Source of the DNA: a virus
Length of the DNA: 38,988 bases
Virus record (IMG/VR): IMGVR_UViG_3300042507_001723
Span: 1 to 38,988 of that record
Direction: 5' to 3' (one strand)
Within the stretch, counting starts at the first letter, position 1. Every line of letters begins with the position of its first letter. A program made the translations under genes and the position numbers. Positions 29,248 through 36,940 of the stretch are shown piece by piece. The notes beneath the pieces were generated by a model. It had not been told where the DNA came from, did no database searches, and saw nothing but the letters and a program-made list of their open reading frames with translations.

Positions 29248-29470
29248 GTATATCCACCCCTTCCTGCTTTGATATTAATTGTAAACTGTTACCACCTATG
29301 CCACAAGCAAAGCAATAGAATACATTGTCATCTAAGTTTGCTGTACCTGATTGGTGTGTGTCCCCATGAAAGGGACACTTAAGATTGACCTGCCCATGGT
29401 CACGTCGTATCTCTGCACCGTAGTGCTCAAGCACCGACTTAACCGAAGGCATATCATTTTCCAAAGACAT
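29105..29470 (-). CDS. DnaG-type primase zinc-binding domain (CHC2-like), 121 aa
   Basis: LKCPFHGDTHQSGTANLDD (30-48) and FYCFACGIGGNSLQLI (51-66) give the Cys32, His35, Cys53, Cys56 zinc site of DnaG zinc domains. The last about 45 residues (VRGKHLSGRRLPQKSGNYNG) are basic and low in structure. They are read from the same DNA as the start of the Toprim gene, in another frame (143-base overlap). The two parts are normally one protein. Confidence 0.75.
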   Translation of the reverse strand: MSLENDMPSVKSVLEHYGAEIRRDHGQVNLKCPFHGDTHQSGTANLDDNVFYCFACGIGGNSLQLISKQEGVDIRGAKRFAEGITGVSYAEVRGKHLSGRRLPQKSGNYNGSSATSKIRRR

Positions 29471-29822
29471 CGCCCAATCTAAATACTAAGTACGAATCTT
29501 CCATCGATTTGCCTCTAGCTTTGATGATGACTGCTGGCAACACTGCTTCTCTGTCAATGCCTCTTGCTTCCGCATAATGAGTTGCTTCAATCTGAGCTTC
29601 TTTCGTCCAACCAGAGAGGTCAATGCGACCTGATTGACCTGGAGCTTTGGCTTCGATGACCCCAACTGAGCCAAGGAAGTCAGCTCTGATTGCAACATCG
29701 CCTTCATCTCGCTTGCCTGTTCTTGCAAGTCTCTCAGCGTCATATCCATTTCGTCTAAAATAATCTCGTAGTTGTGTTTCATATGTTGCTCCCCTAGCCT
29801 TGTGTGATTTTCGTGTTGTCAT
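29454..29822 (-). CDS. Holliday junction resolvase-like PD-(D/E)xK nuclease, 122 aa
   Basis: RGATYETQLRDYFRRNGYDAERLARTG (10-36), GDV with Asp42, and GVIEAK with Glu57 and Lys59 form the active site of Hjc-type resolvases; the tail VIIKARGKSMEDSYLVFRLGDV continues the fold. The enzyme resolves four-way junctions in replicating concatemers. It overlaps the zinc-domain gene and the small gene upstream. Confidence 0.75.
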   Translation of the reverse strand: MTTRKSHKARGATYETQLRDYFRRNGYDAERLARTGKRDEGDVAIRADFLGSVGVIEAKAPGQSGRIDLSGWTKEAQIEATHYAEARGIDREAVLPAVIIKARGKSMEDSYLVFRLGDVFGK

Positions 29823-29916
29823 TCTTTGCCTTCAATTCATTAGTAGCAGCTTGGTATCCATCTTGATAACCTTCAACATAAGCTTCTTGTTTCATAATCT
29901 TAATTGTCTTTTCCAT
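29794..29916 (-). CDS. small hypothetical protein, 40 aa
   Basis: MEKTIKIMKQEAYVEGYQDG continues QAATNELKAKNDNTKITQG. It fills the only gap between the helicase and resolvase genes, starts 4 bases after the helicase gene ends and overlaps the resolvase start. A helical, mildly charged peptide of unknown role; the ribosome binding site is weak. Confidence 0.4.
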   Translation of the reverse strand: MEKTIKIMKQEAYVEGYQDGYQAATNELKAKNDNTKITQG

Positions 29917-29920
29917 ATCC

Positions 29921-30703
29921 TCACACATTCTCTGGTATATCATCTATGAACATGTACTCAGGGTTGAAAGCAACCCAAGTCATTAAGCCACCACCTGCAT
30001 CAGCTTTACCGTAGCGGTTCTTCACGGGTGCGACACCCATACTAGTACCCACAACACCAAGAGTACAGATAAGCGCAGGAAGCTGAGCAACCTTACCCTG
30101 AATGGCACTGCGTGGTTGACAAGGACTACCCATGACAGCCTCACTTGTATGATGGAGAACAACAACAGCAGCATTAGTAGCACGGGCAAGATACTTCAAC
30201 TCCTTCATGATGGCTCGCATTGATGCGAACTCTTCACCACCATCGGTGGCCACATCCATTAGATTATCTACTACGATTAGGGTTGGTGGGCAACCCCATA
30301 GTTCTTCGAACGCTTCTACTTCTTCATCAATATCTTGTAGTGTTGGTGCTGATTCAAATGACCAAACAATATGTGAACCTTTAGCTAGTGTAGCCTTAGT
30401 CCAACCGATATCAGTTGATAGCATTCCCTCTACATCTGACTGCGACTTACCTGAAATCATTGATGCTAATCGCATAGCCATAGTGTGTGCGTTAGTATCT
30501 GCTGATATGTACAGCGTTGGTACTTTCATCTTTAGTGCTAGTGCTAATGCTAGTGTGGATTTTCCAACCCCTGGTGCTGCTGCGAACATTGAAACTTCAG
30601 AGCGTCTAATGATAATCTTGTTGTTCTCGAACGCCTTAAAGCAACTAGGCAACGGCTCTCCACCAATACTGGCACGACCAATAGAGCGGACAAGTGTACG
30701 CAT
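29921..30703 (-). CDS. DnaB/RecA-like replicative ATPase, 260 aa
   Basis: Walker A is APGVGKST (43-50), LYISADTN (64-71) follows, Walker B is LIVVDN (142-147), and NAAVVVLHHTSEA (177-189) is the sensor-like strand with His. This is a RecA-fold ATPase of the RepA/DnaB group used by phages as a replicative helicase. The length is short for full DnaB because the primase-binding N-domain is missing. It sits between OB-fold and primase genes. Confidence 0.75.
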   Translation of the reverse strand: MRTLVRSIGRASIGGEPLPSCFKAFENNKIIIRRSEVSMFAAAPGVGKSTLALALALKMKVPTLYISADTNAHTMAMRLASMISGKSQSDVEGMLSTDIGWTKATLAKGSHIVWSFESAPTLQDIDEEVEAFEELWGCPPTLIVVDNLMDVATDGGEEFASMRAIMKELKYLARATNAAVVVLHHTSEAVMGSPCQPRSAIQGKVAQLPALICTLGVVGTSMGVAPVKNRYGKADAGGGLMTWVAFNPEYMFIDDIPENV

Positions 30704-30718
30704 TTGTTATTCCCCCCT

Positions 30719-30766
30719 CTAGAAAGAGACCATAGCCACCCTGACGGTGTGACTTGATGGCTATGG
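30719..30766 (-). terminator. hairpin with pyrimidine run after OB-fold gene
   Basis: CCATAGCCA (30730-30738) pairs with TGGCTATGG (30758-30766), a perfect 9-bp stem. On the minus strand it is followed by TCTCTTTCTAG. This could be a partial terminator lowering helicase/primase expression relative to the OB-fold protein. The 19-base loop is long for a strong terminator. Confidence 0.5.
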
Positions 30767-30782
30767 CCTGTCATCTACTTAA

Positions 30783-31127
30783 TTAAAATGGTGCAGTTGT
30801 CATTGCTTTACGGACAGCTACATCGAAGTGCTTAAGTGTCTTACCACCGCCACGGTCTTCGATGGATACAAACTTAACAGCAAGATAGTCACCCTGTTCA
30901 GGTCGCTTCTCTGCTAGTCCCATCTTCAATCGAACTTGACCAGCGGTCAATGTTCGTTCACCTTCAGCAGTATGAAGTATAATCTTCGGTGCTACAGTTC
31001 CATCGTCCCATGTCTGTAGTCCTACACTTAGTACTGTTCCTTCTACTGAGTCACCAATGTTTTTAAAGTTAACATAGGTGCTACTTGTTCCTTCACTCTT
31101 GAACTCAGGATTGTCCCAGATGCTCAT
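30783..31127 (-). CDS. OB-fold-like single-stranded DNA-binding protein, 114 aa
   Basis: Short strands with Gly-rich turns (SVEGTVLSVGLQTWDDGTVAPKIIL; GDYLAVKFVSIEDRGGGKTLKHFDV) suggest an OB fold. Position upstream of the helicase gene and followed by a hairpin fits a single-strand-binding protein. There is no acidic DnaB/DnaG-interaction tail as in cellular SSB. Confidence in function is moderate. Confidence 0.55.
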   Translation of the reverse strand: MSIWDNPEFKSEGTSSTYVNFKNIGDSVEGTVLSVGLQTWDDGTVAPKIILHTAEGERTLTAGQVRLKMGLAEKRPEQGDYLAVKFVSIEDRGGGKTLKHFDVAVRKAMTTAPF

Positions 31128-31140
31128 GATGTTCCTCTCG

Positions 31141-31557
31141 TTAGTTTACTGGCTTGCATTGGTCAGGTGTGCCTTGCGGTGTCGGACATGCCCAGAAAGC
31201 GTAAGGCTTCCCAGTCGTCTTGCTTATCCCCTGTCGGAAGATTCTTGCTCCGTGTATACAGGTCGGGCTCGCTGTTCCCTGTGGCGTGATTGCGCTTGGA
31301 GGAGGTGTAAACGACGGACCCTGAGCCTGGGGTGGAGCGGAGTAAGTGGATGGCGGAGTGCTTGGCATTGAAGCTTGCGTCCCCAAAGGGGCCGTGTTGT
31401 AAGCACCAACAACCAATCGTTGCACTGCTGCTACCTGTACTGAGTAATCACCAATACCTTCAAGCAGCACGCTGAGTTCATCAGCTGTGTTCGCTCTGAT
31501 ATTAATCATGTCACCAGCAGGTGTCTTATATGATACTTGTAGTTTCCAGTCTTCCAT
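31141..31557 (-). CDS. Pro-rich linker protein with C-terminal zinc motif, 138 aa
   Basis: The N-terminal 55 residues look folded (MEDWKLQVSYKTPAGDMINI). A Pro/Ser/Thr-rich linker (about 58-98) follows, then a short domain CIHGARIFRQGISKTTGKPY, FWACP, ...DQC. Cys100, His102, Cys123 and Cys133 could hold zinc. The combination resembles phage recombination accessory proteins that bind single-stranded DNA, but it is not firmly recognised. Confidence 0.5.
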   Translation of the reverse strand: MEDWKLQVSYKTPAGDMINIRANTADELSVLLEGIGDYSVQVAAVQRLVVGAYNTAPLGTQASMPSTPPSTYSAPPQAQGPSFTPPPSAITPQGTASPTCIHGARIFRQGISKTTGKPYAFWACPTPQGTPDQCKPVN

Positions 31558-31560
31558 TTG

Positions 31561-32172
31561 TTATCCTATCTTTGTTGAGAACTGACAGTGTGCTGTCAGT
31601 CCACATCTGTATTGGCAGTTGTTTGTGTTGGGCAAGAAGATGCCAGCTTTGCGTGCCTTATCGAATCCTTCCACAAGGTACTCGATTCTATCTTCAGTGT
31701 ATTGGGATAGGTCAACTAGCGGTGAGATACCTGACTGGCGTGCCATCCAATATGTCCCCCACTTAACATCAATTCCAAAGGTCTTCTTAAGACCGACCTT
31801 ATAGAATCCAAGTTGTAGTGTATTGGAAGGTGTTACTCGAGAGGTTTTCAAGTCAGCGATGACCAACTCACCATTGACTTCGAACACTCTGTCAAGAATC
31901 ATCTTGACTGGCACACCAGCGAACTCAGGTATCATAGCCAACTCTATAGCAGGAGCCCCTTGTGGGGTAGTCCAGATTTTCCAAGTTGGATTAGCGTCGC
32001 GCCATTCGATGTATGATTGTACCCAGCGTGGGCCACTATCATTCCACCATGACACGTCTTCTTTGTTAGGTCTTGCTTTGGTAGCAGTACCTGCGACTCG
32101 AGCATTGGTTAGGTCAAGGCTTCCCTTGGATTCAACCCATGCTTGTTCCCATAGTTGTTTAGAATCTATCAT
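31561..32172 (-). CDS. RecB/Cas4-like exonuclease, C-terminal part, 203 aa
   Basis: KMILDRVF with Asp94, then ELVIADLKTSR with Asp107-x-Lys109 and QLGFYKVGL with Gln120, is the RecB-family PD-(D/E)xK active site. CQYRCGLTAHC near the end (Cys186, 190, 196) gives three of the four ligands of an AddB/Cas4-type Fe-S cluster. The fourth Cys and the upstream active-site His lie in the separately encoded 63-residue protein upstream. The start overlaps that gene by ATGA. Confidence 0.75.
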   Translation of the reverse strand: MIDSKQLWEQAWVESKGSLDLTNARVAGTATKARPNKEDVSWWNDSGPRWVQSYIEWRDANPTWKIWTTPQGAPAIELAMIPEFAGVPVKMILDRVFEVNGELVIADLKTSRVTPSNTLQLGFYKVGLKKTFGIDVKWGTYWMARQSGISPLVDLSQYTEDRIEYLVEGFDKARKAGIFLPNTNNCQYRCGLTAHCQFSTKIG

Positions 32173-32360
32173 ACCAACCCCTTGTCATAGTTCTCACACG
32201 CGAGGTGGAAGGCTGAACCACCTACCGACCAGACGGAAGGAGCTTCCTCCTTCATGAGCAGTCGGCCTAGGTAATACATGTACCCACAGTCTATATAGGT
32301 TGAGAATGCGGAGTACGATACGTGCTCTGGTAATGTATATTCATCAAGTTGTATGCTCAT
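32169..32360 (-). CDS. RecB/Cas4-like exonuclease, N-terminal part, 63 aa
   Basis: LPEHVSYSAFSTYIDCGYMYYL (10-31) and VWSVGGSAFHLACE (43-56) are the N-terminal motifs of RecB-family nucleases: Cys25 as first Fe-S ligand and His52 as metal ligand. The protein stops after 63 residues, and the rest of the nuclease follows as a coupled gene. The ATG at 32360 is 6 bases after a TATACT -10 box, so the message is expected to be leaderless. A frameshift in one ancestral gene, natural or from sequencing, would also explain the split. Confidence 0.65.
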   Translation of the reverse strand: MSIQLDEYTLPEHVSYSAFSTYIDCGYMYYLGRLLMKEEAPSVWSVGGSAFHLACENYDKGLV

Positions 32361-32366
32361 ATCTTG

Positions 32367-32395
32367 AGTATAACATACTATCCCAGTCACGTCAA
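32367..32395 (-). promoter_or_regulatory. leftward promoter PL for replication genes
   Basis: On the minus strand TTGACG (32390-32395), 17-base spacer, TATACT (32367-32372), then 6 bases to the ATG. The -10 matches 5 of 6 consensus bases. ACTATCCC (32377-32384), also found upstream of terL, sits in the spacer and may be an operator half-site. Confidence 0.7.
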
Positions 32396-32420
32396 GTGTA
32401 GCTAGCCTGTCAGATTACAG

Positions 32421-32450
32421 TTGACAAAGGTCAGTTCGTATGGTTATACT
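32421..32450 (+). promoter_or_regulatory. rightward promoter PR, divergent from PL
   Basis: TTGACA (32421-32426), 18-base spacer, TATACT (32445-32450), with TGG in the last part of the spacer as in P3-P5. It is the best-matched promoter in the window. Its only gene is the 58-residue membrane protein; the leader carries the hairpin AACCCC-GAA-GGGGTT (32476-32490). Confidence 0.75.
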
Positions 32451-32531
32451 TAGAATATATAGTAAATAATATATAAACCCCGAAGGGGTTATATGTACTA
32501 TATAAATAATATATATATTATAGGGAGAATA

Positions 32532-32708
32532 ATGTCAAATATATTCTATGGAGTGCTTGCAGCACTCATAGTAAAAGAGATACTGAATCAAATCTATATC
32601 TATCTTGAGACTTATTACATCAGACTAAAGGGCAGGAAAGCACTTAGGGATTTGAAGGTGTTCCGTGAGCACATCGAAGACCTGGAAGCTGACGACCTAG
32701 ACAATTAG
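32532..32708 (+). CDS. small membrane protein from divergent promoter, 58 aa
   Basis: ATG at 32532 with GGGAG upstream is chosen over an in-frame ATG at 32493, which has no ribosome binding site. A hydrophobic N-terminus (IFYGVLAALIVKEIL) is followed by a Tyr-rich amphipathic segment (NQIYIYLETYYIRLKG) and an acidic end. Single-pass membrane topology is likely. It is a monocistronic gene between a strong promoter and a strong terminator, so it should be highly expressed early. Function is unknown; an exclusion or membrane-anchoring role is possible. Confidence 0.6.
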   Translation: MSNIFYGVLAALIVKEILNQIYIYLETYYIRLKGRKALRDLKVFREHIEDLEADDLDN

Positions 32709-32726
32709 TTTTAGGGACGACAAAAG

Positions 32727-32772
32727 ACCCCCTCGCCCTAGGATAATACCTAAGGTAAGGGGGTTTCTTGTC
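32727..32772. terminator. bidirectional terminator
   Basis: ACCCCCT (32727-32733) pairs with AGGGGGT (32758-32764), with an inner CCTAGG/CCTAAGG helix. TTTCTTGTCT follows on the plus strand and TCTTTTGTCG on the minus strand. It lies between the convergent ends of the 58-residue gene and the holin-like gene, so it can stop both the PR transcript and the 26-kb late operon. Confidence 0.85.
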
Positions 32773-32803
32773 TCTACGGGGCTGCTAGAGCCCTATATGA
32801 GTA

Positions 32804-32995
32804 CTACTTTGTCTTCTTGCCGAACTCTGTTGCCTTTGGGTCTAGTGCCTTAAGGACTGGACCAGCTACCGCAGCCAACGCTGCTGATGCTAGGGCCTTA
32901 GGGTCTGTCACTCCTGCTAGATAGAGGGCAATGACAGATGCTACGGCTGCTCTGAGATATGTCGCTACGATTGCTTGTGCTTTTGCTTTATTCAT
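32804..32995 (-). CDS. holin-like membrane protein, 63 aa
   Basis: Two hydrophobic helices (IVATYLRAAVASVIALYLAGV; ALASAALAAVAGPVLKAL) are separated by TDPK, and the end is charged (DPKATEFGKKTK). The layout and length fit r1t-type phage holins, which form inner-membrane lesions that release the endolysin. The ATGA overlap with the endolysin gene and the position at the end of the late operon support this. Confidence 0.7.
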   Translation of the reverse strand: MNKAKAQAIVATYLRAAVASVIALYLAGVTDPKALASAALAAVAGPVLKALDPKATEFGKKTK

Positions 32996-33447
32996 TTTGT
33001 CTCTTTCTTAGGTAGTGGCTTAGGGAGTTTAGCCTTTACTTTGTTTATTACTGTTGGCTCGCCCAACCAAGGAAACCAAGGGGAAGTGTCATTCCCAAAG
33101 CCGTCCTTGATTGAGATATGTAAATGTTTCATATGCTTGTTACTGCCAGTATAAGCATGGTCGCCTTGTTCTTTAGACCAGATACGACCCTTGAAGATTA
33201 GATACTTGACACGCTTGTCAGCCTGTAATCTTTCAAAGGCTTCAGCACAGTCAATACCAAACTTAGGGTCATGCGTGATATCAGCAGCGAAGCCACTGTT
33301 GTGGTCAGAGTTGGGATTCTGTGTTTGATGAGCAGCCGAAGGAAGGAGTCCATCGCTGGCTTTCATACGCTTGGGCTTCAGTGCCGTTGCTTGGCGTAAT
33401 ACTGCTATTGCAGCAGGTGTTGCTTTCTTTACAAGTTTTACCGTCAT
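32992..33447 (-). CDS. endolysin, M15-type peptidase, 151 aa
   Basis: SDHNSGFAADI (His49, Asp56) and HMKHLHISIK (His105-110) are the zinc-binding and catalytic motifs of M15/VanY-like D-Ala-D-Ala or L-Ala-D-Glu peptidases. SPWFPWLG follows, as in related endolysins. The last about 25 residues are Lys/Pro rich and may bind the wall. No signal peptide is present, so release needs the holin. It cleaves peptidoglycan peptide stems. Confidence 0.8.
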   Translation of the reverse strand: MTVKLVKKATPAAIAVLRQATALKPKRMKASDGLLPSAAHQTQNPNSDHNSGFAADITHDPKFGIDCAEAFERLQADKRVKYLIFKGRIWSKEQGDHAYTGSNKHMKHLHISIKDGFGNDTSPWFPWLGEPTVINKVKAKLPKPLPKKETK

Positions 33448-33453
33448 CGTTAC

Positions 33454-33648
33454 TCATCTTTCTGCTATTAGTTTATACAAATCGTCAATGCGTTGTTCCA
33501 TGCGAACCATAGAATCTTTCATTGAACTGCCACCATTTGGCTTAAGTTCATTAAGATAATGTTTGACCATCCACCTGATGCCACCAGCAAATGCTGAGAA
33601 GATTGCTATGACGGCAACTGCCACTGTTAGATAGTCTTTCAATTCCAT
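33454..33648 (-). CDS. membrane + coiled-coil lysis-region protein, 64 aa
   Basis: A single transmembrane helix (LTVAVAVIAIFSAFAGGI, about 7-24) is followed by a basic patch and a coiled-coil end (MVRMEQRIDDLYKLIAER). In actinophages such proteins next to the endolysin are often called second holins. A holin partner or antiholin is most likely. The start overlaps the 660-residue gene stop (TAATG). Confidence 0.55.
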   Translation of the reverse strand: MELKDYLTVAVAVIAIFSAFAGGIRWMVKHYLNELKPNGGSSMKDSMVRMEQRIDDLYKLIAER

Positions 33649-35630
33649 TATACTGTCCTAATTGTTATTTCAAGGACGCCACCAAAACCGTCGAAACGCT
33701 TATCAGGTGGAGTCATGCGGGTGAATGTAACTTGCTCTACAATTGCTTGACGAGATTCGCCAGTTGATAAATCCTGCCAAGTTAGAACGTCACCGTTCTC
33801 CTCAACATCTTCTAGTCTCTGAATTCTTTCAAAGGCTCTTCCTTCGTATCCAACTACAGTATTGAAACGGTCAGTCTCGACATCGAAACAGTATACAGGA
33901 AACTTCATTACACGCTGACGCGGGGTAGCAATAGTTGCCTTGGCTTGATAACCCTTAAAGATTGGACCAAGACTTGTGGTAGTTGTATCACGATATAGGA
34001 TAAACTTATAGGCTACATACTCTTGAGCAGTTGCTGGATTAGAAGTGGTTATTTCGATAGGTCCAATGGCTGAGTCGTATGTAATATGGTCATACTCTGT
34101 GCCATCTTTGTCTACAGTTTCAAGAACCATAGAACCTTTGCTGAAATCACCACGACCTAGTAGGCGCTTGAAGTTCTTAGGTTCAAGAGTTCCATAACGA
34201 ATGTTGCCTGTAGTTAGATATCCAGAAGTACGAAGAGTTGTAGCATCTTCTACATATATAGCACCATCACCAGAGGCGTAGGCAGTAGCAAACATAAGGC
34301 GGTCAGTTGTGGTCGGGTCAGTATTGCCATCGAAACAGACGGCAGTTGTGACGTGACCAGTAACGCCTTCATAGTAAACATCATTAGCATAAGCAAAGCG
34401 TAATGTTTCTAATTCATTACCAAGGTCTATGCGAGTTAACCCTGGCTCACCAGCGACAGACGTAGTAGCCCATATAAAACGGTCACGGGCAGCAAAGTCA
34501 TAAACAGGTTGAATGGTTTCCACAATTAGTGGACCATAGTTAAGCGAACCATCTTGGTCGGATACGGCAGCAGCACGAACACCCTTGTTGGTACCAATCA
34601 TCATATATCCGAGATAGTAATAAATTTTATGTACGATTTCACCAACTGGAAGTTCTGCTGCTGTAATAGCAGAAGTCAAAGTTGGCATTACACCTGACGT
34701 ATTGAGAGTAAACTTTTGAATAGTTGACTGGCTACCATTGTAACCAGCAATATAAATTGCAGGACCTGATGCAGCAATAGATGTGTATACGTGAGTTGTA
34801 GTTGGATTAGTGTATACAGCAGCTGGCATTGCTGTTGCTGATGTAGCAAATTCATATACTTTATTATCAGCACATAAAACAATTCTATCTTTTACATACT
34901 CCATAACAGCATTTGATATTGTGCCAATTTCATCAAACATTTTTGTATCAGCATCTGATGAAGTTAAAGTTAATGCTTTTTTATACACGGTCTTTTTAGT
35001 AGAAGTATTGGTAATCCAATAAGCAAAGGTACCGTCATCACAGATGGCATACACGGGTGAATCAGTGCCAGAATTGTAATCAATAAAATGAACTGGATTA
35101 CTTGGGTCTGTTACTTTAATCTTATCTACATCATACTCATCATGTAGTAAAGCACCAGTAAAGGTGCTCCACTTAATAGAACGCATATGCTGTTGAGTTA
35201 CACCATTAGATGCGATAGGACCAGTTGTTACGTGACCTGATGTACAAGACTTTAGTAGCGTTACCTGCCCCTTAGTCCAGACATTGACACCTTTACTGTC
35301 GGAAAATCGGTAGTGTCCAATTTCATCTGTCTGTGCTGGGTCATAGAACTTGATGCCAGTACCTGAATGGAATGATGCTTGTGAACGAATCCACCAGCCA
35401 GTTAGCGATTGCTCACCTGGCTCTTGTCCATTATCAAACTGGTCTTTGCGAAAGGGTGCAGTCTGACGGATATAAGGACGTGCGTCATTAATAGCATAGA
35501 TGAATGGAAGTCCACCTATTGCTACGTCATAGGCAATGTCAGTATTCTGCCATACAGCAGAGGTAGATACAACACCTACGTCAACCGCAATGGCACGTTC
35601 GGCTCTACCTTCGGTAATGTCTCTTGCCAC
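33648..35630 (-). CDS. large tail protein, beta-propeller-like, 660 aa
   Basis: There are repeated beta-strand segments each with a GxxYxxG/aromatic pattern (SPVYAICDDGTFAYWI, ASGPAIYIAGYN, IHKIYYYLGYMMIGTN, VYDFAARDRFIWATTS), spaced like blades of a propeller. The N-terminus (TEGRAERAIAVDVG, LPFIYAINDARPYIRQ) and C-terminus (RVMKFPVYCFDVETDR) are tail-like. It is probably a tail hub, nozzle or tubular-B-type protein. No catalytic motif was seen. Confidence 0.6.
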   Translation of the reverse strand: MARDITEGRAERAIAVDVGVVSTSAVWQNTDIAYDVAIGGLPFIYAINDARPYIRQTAPFRKDQFDNGQEPGEQSLTGWWIRSQASFHSGTGIKFYDPAQTDEIGHYRFSDSKGVNVWTKGQVTLLKSCTSGHVTTGPIASNGVTQQHMRSIKWSTFTGALLHDEYDVDKIKVTDPSNPVHFIDYNSGTDSPVYAICDDGTFAYWITNTSTKKTVYKKALTLTSSDADTKMFDEIGTISNAVMEYVKDRIVLCADNKVYEFATSATAMPAAVYTNPTTTHVYTSIAASGPAIYIAGYNGSQSTIQKFTLNTSGVMPTLTSAITAAELPVGEIVHKIYYYLGYMMIGTNKGVRAAAVSDQDGSLNYGPLIVETIQPVYDFAARDRFIWATTSVAGEPGLTRIDLGNELETLRFAYANDVYYEGVTGHVTTAVCFDGNTDPTTTDRLMFATAYASGDGAIYVEDATTLRTSGYLTTGNIRYGTLEPKNFKRLLGRGDFSKGSMVLETVDKDGTEYDHITYDSAIGPIEITTSNPATAQEYVAYKFILYRDTTTTSLGPIFKGYQAKATIATPRQRVMKFPVYCFDVETDRFNTVVGYEGRAFERIQRLEDVEENGDVLTWQDLSTGESRQAIVEQVTFTRMTPPDKRFDGFGGVLEITIRTV

Positions 35631-35643
35631 TATGACTCCTTAA

Positions 35644-36015
35644 TTATTCGGTTGGTAGTACTAATTCATCCCAAGATAATGTTTCTTCATTCCAAACATA
35701 TCCATTACCATCTACTGGCATTGCTGTAGGTGCTTGCCACTTAGCATCAGCGTCTAATGTCCAAGATGGATAAGGCTGGGGTGCAAAGAAATGGTCAGCA
35801 ACTGAGTCATATGTGTAATCAATGCCAGCATAATTCTTGCGGAATGTTGCGTTGTAAGATGTTTGTACCCAGCGAGTATCCTCGCCTAACAAAGACTTAC
35901 AGAAAGCAATTCCTTTATCTTCATTTTCTACTCCATCAAGAAGTAGTTCTTCATTAGCCACAACAATTACTCTTGTGACTATATTGTTTCCATTTAGTTG
36001 TGCGAAATGTGCCAT
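35644..36015 (-). CDS. conserved tail-fibre-associated protein, 123 aa
   Basis: FAQLNGNNIVTRVIVVANEE (4-23), WVQTSYNATFRKNYAGIDYTYD (49-70), then FFAPQPYPSWTLD and YVWNEETLSWDEL, is a pattern that I recall from many cyanophage and marine phage proteins near tail fibre genes. A function in fibre attachment or assembly is likely but not proven. It has a good ribosome binding site and lies between the large tail gene and the glycine-rich genes. Confidence 0.65.
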   Translation of the reverse strand: MAHFAQLNGNNIVTRVIVVANEELLLDGVENEDKGIAFCKSLLGEDTRWVQTSYNATFRKNYAGIDYTYDSVADHFFAPQPYPSWTLDADAKWQAPTAMPVDGNGYVWNEETLSWDELVLPTE

Positions 36016-36026
36016 TTATATCTCCC

Positions 36027-36929
36027 TTATGCCTTTGTGTATCTAACAATAACTAAACCTGAACCACCTGCACCAGAAATGTTGTAACCAGCAGTTTGAC
36101 TACCAGCACCACCACCGCCAGAACCTGTATTAATTGTTCCAGCAGTTGGGCCACCAGTATTCCAGTTACCTTCTTGTCCACCACCACCAAGACCACCAGC
36201 GCGACCTGAACCAGCAGAACCGCCACCGCCAGCAATATAACCACTAACACCTAAGCCAGCAGCAGACAACCAAGATGACCAGGTATTAAGACCATTACCA
36301 GCAAGACCGCTAACGCCTGGTGCAGCATTTGCTCCAGCCGCACCAGCACCACCTCCACCACCCATTGCGGAGTAACCACTGTTGCCACCACCTGCGTTAC
36401 CGTACCCAGTACCACCAGTTCCTGTTTGAGTTGCAGCGGCGCCTGGTGTATTGCTACCAGCACCACCAGCGCCGCCGCCAGAACCACCAGTTCCGCCAGT
36501 GCCGTATCCAGCACCACCGCCATAACCGCCACCAAGAGCGACAGTCAATGAACCAAATGTAGTGTCAAAACCTTGATTACCATTTGCGGAAGTTCCAGCA
36601 GAACCATTAACTAAGGCGCCACCAGCGCCAATGGTTACTGTCTGGGCAGCGGATATTGTTTGAGATGTAGCATAAAAAACACCACCTGCTCCACCTCCAC
36701 CTCCACCGTTCCACCAACCAGTTCCACCAGAGGCTCCGCCTCCAATTACTAATACGTCACAAGATTTTGTTCTTAAAGGAGTAAAAGTTCCTGATGAAGT
36801 AAATGCGTGATAGTAATAAGTAGCATCAGAAGATACAGTTCCACCTGTTGCATAAGGACCAGTAAAGGCAGTATTGCCAATAAGTAATGAACCACTTTTA
36901 GTTTTATTTTTAATGCTTACAACAGACAT
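36027..36929 (-). CDS. glycine-rich tail protein, paralogue 1, 300 aa
   Basis: The N-terminal domain (about 1-68) ends in TFTPLRTKSCDVLVIGGGASGG. A long Gly-rich region with GGGG and GGAGG runs (about 69-285) follows, and the C-terminal strand is SGLVIVRYTKA. This matches the layout of glycine-rich phage adhesins, whose PG-II helices expose variable loops for receptor binding. Two more copies lie upstream in tandem. Confidence 0.7.
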   Translation of the reverse strand: MSVVSIKNKTKSGSLLIGNTAFTGPYATGGTVSSDATYYYHAFTSSGTFTPLRTKSCDVLVIGGGASGGTGWWNGGGGGGAGGVFYATSQTISAAQTVTIGAGGALVNGSAGTSANGNQGFDTTFGSLTVALGGGYGGGAGYGTGGTGGSGGGAGGAGSNTPGAAATQTGTGGTGYGNAGGGNSGYSAMGGGGGAGAAGANAAPGVSGLAGNGLNTWSSWLSAAGLGVSGYIAGGGGSAGSGRAGGLGGGGQEGNWNTGGPTAGTINTGSGGGGAGSQTAGYNISGAGGSGLVIVRYTKA

Positions 36930-36940
36930 TAGTTGTTCCT

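Noticed and set aside
36320-36562. His/Gln-rich plus-strand reading frames opposite the glycine-rich tail genes
   Set aside because: They are antisense shadows of GGT/GGA-rich codons, with no start signals; the same pattern appears opposite each paralogue.
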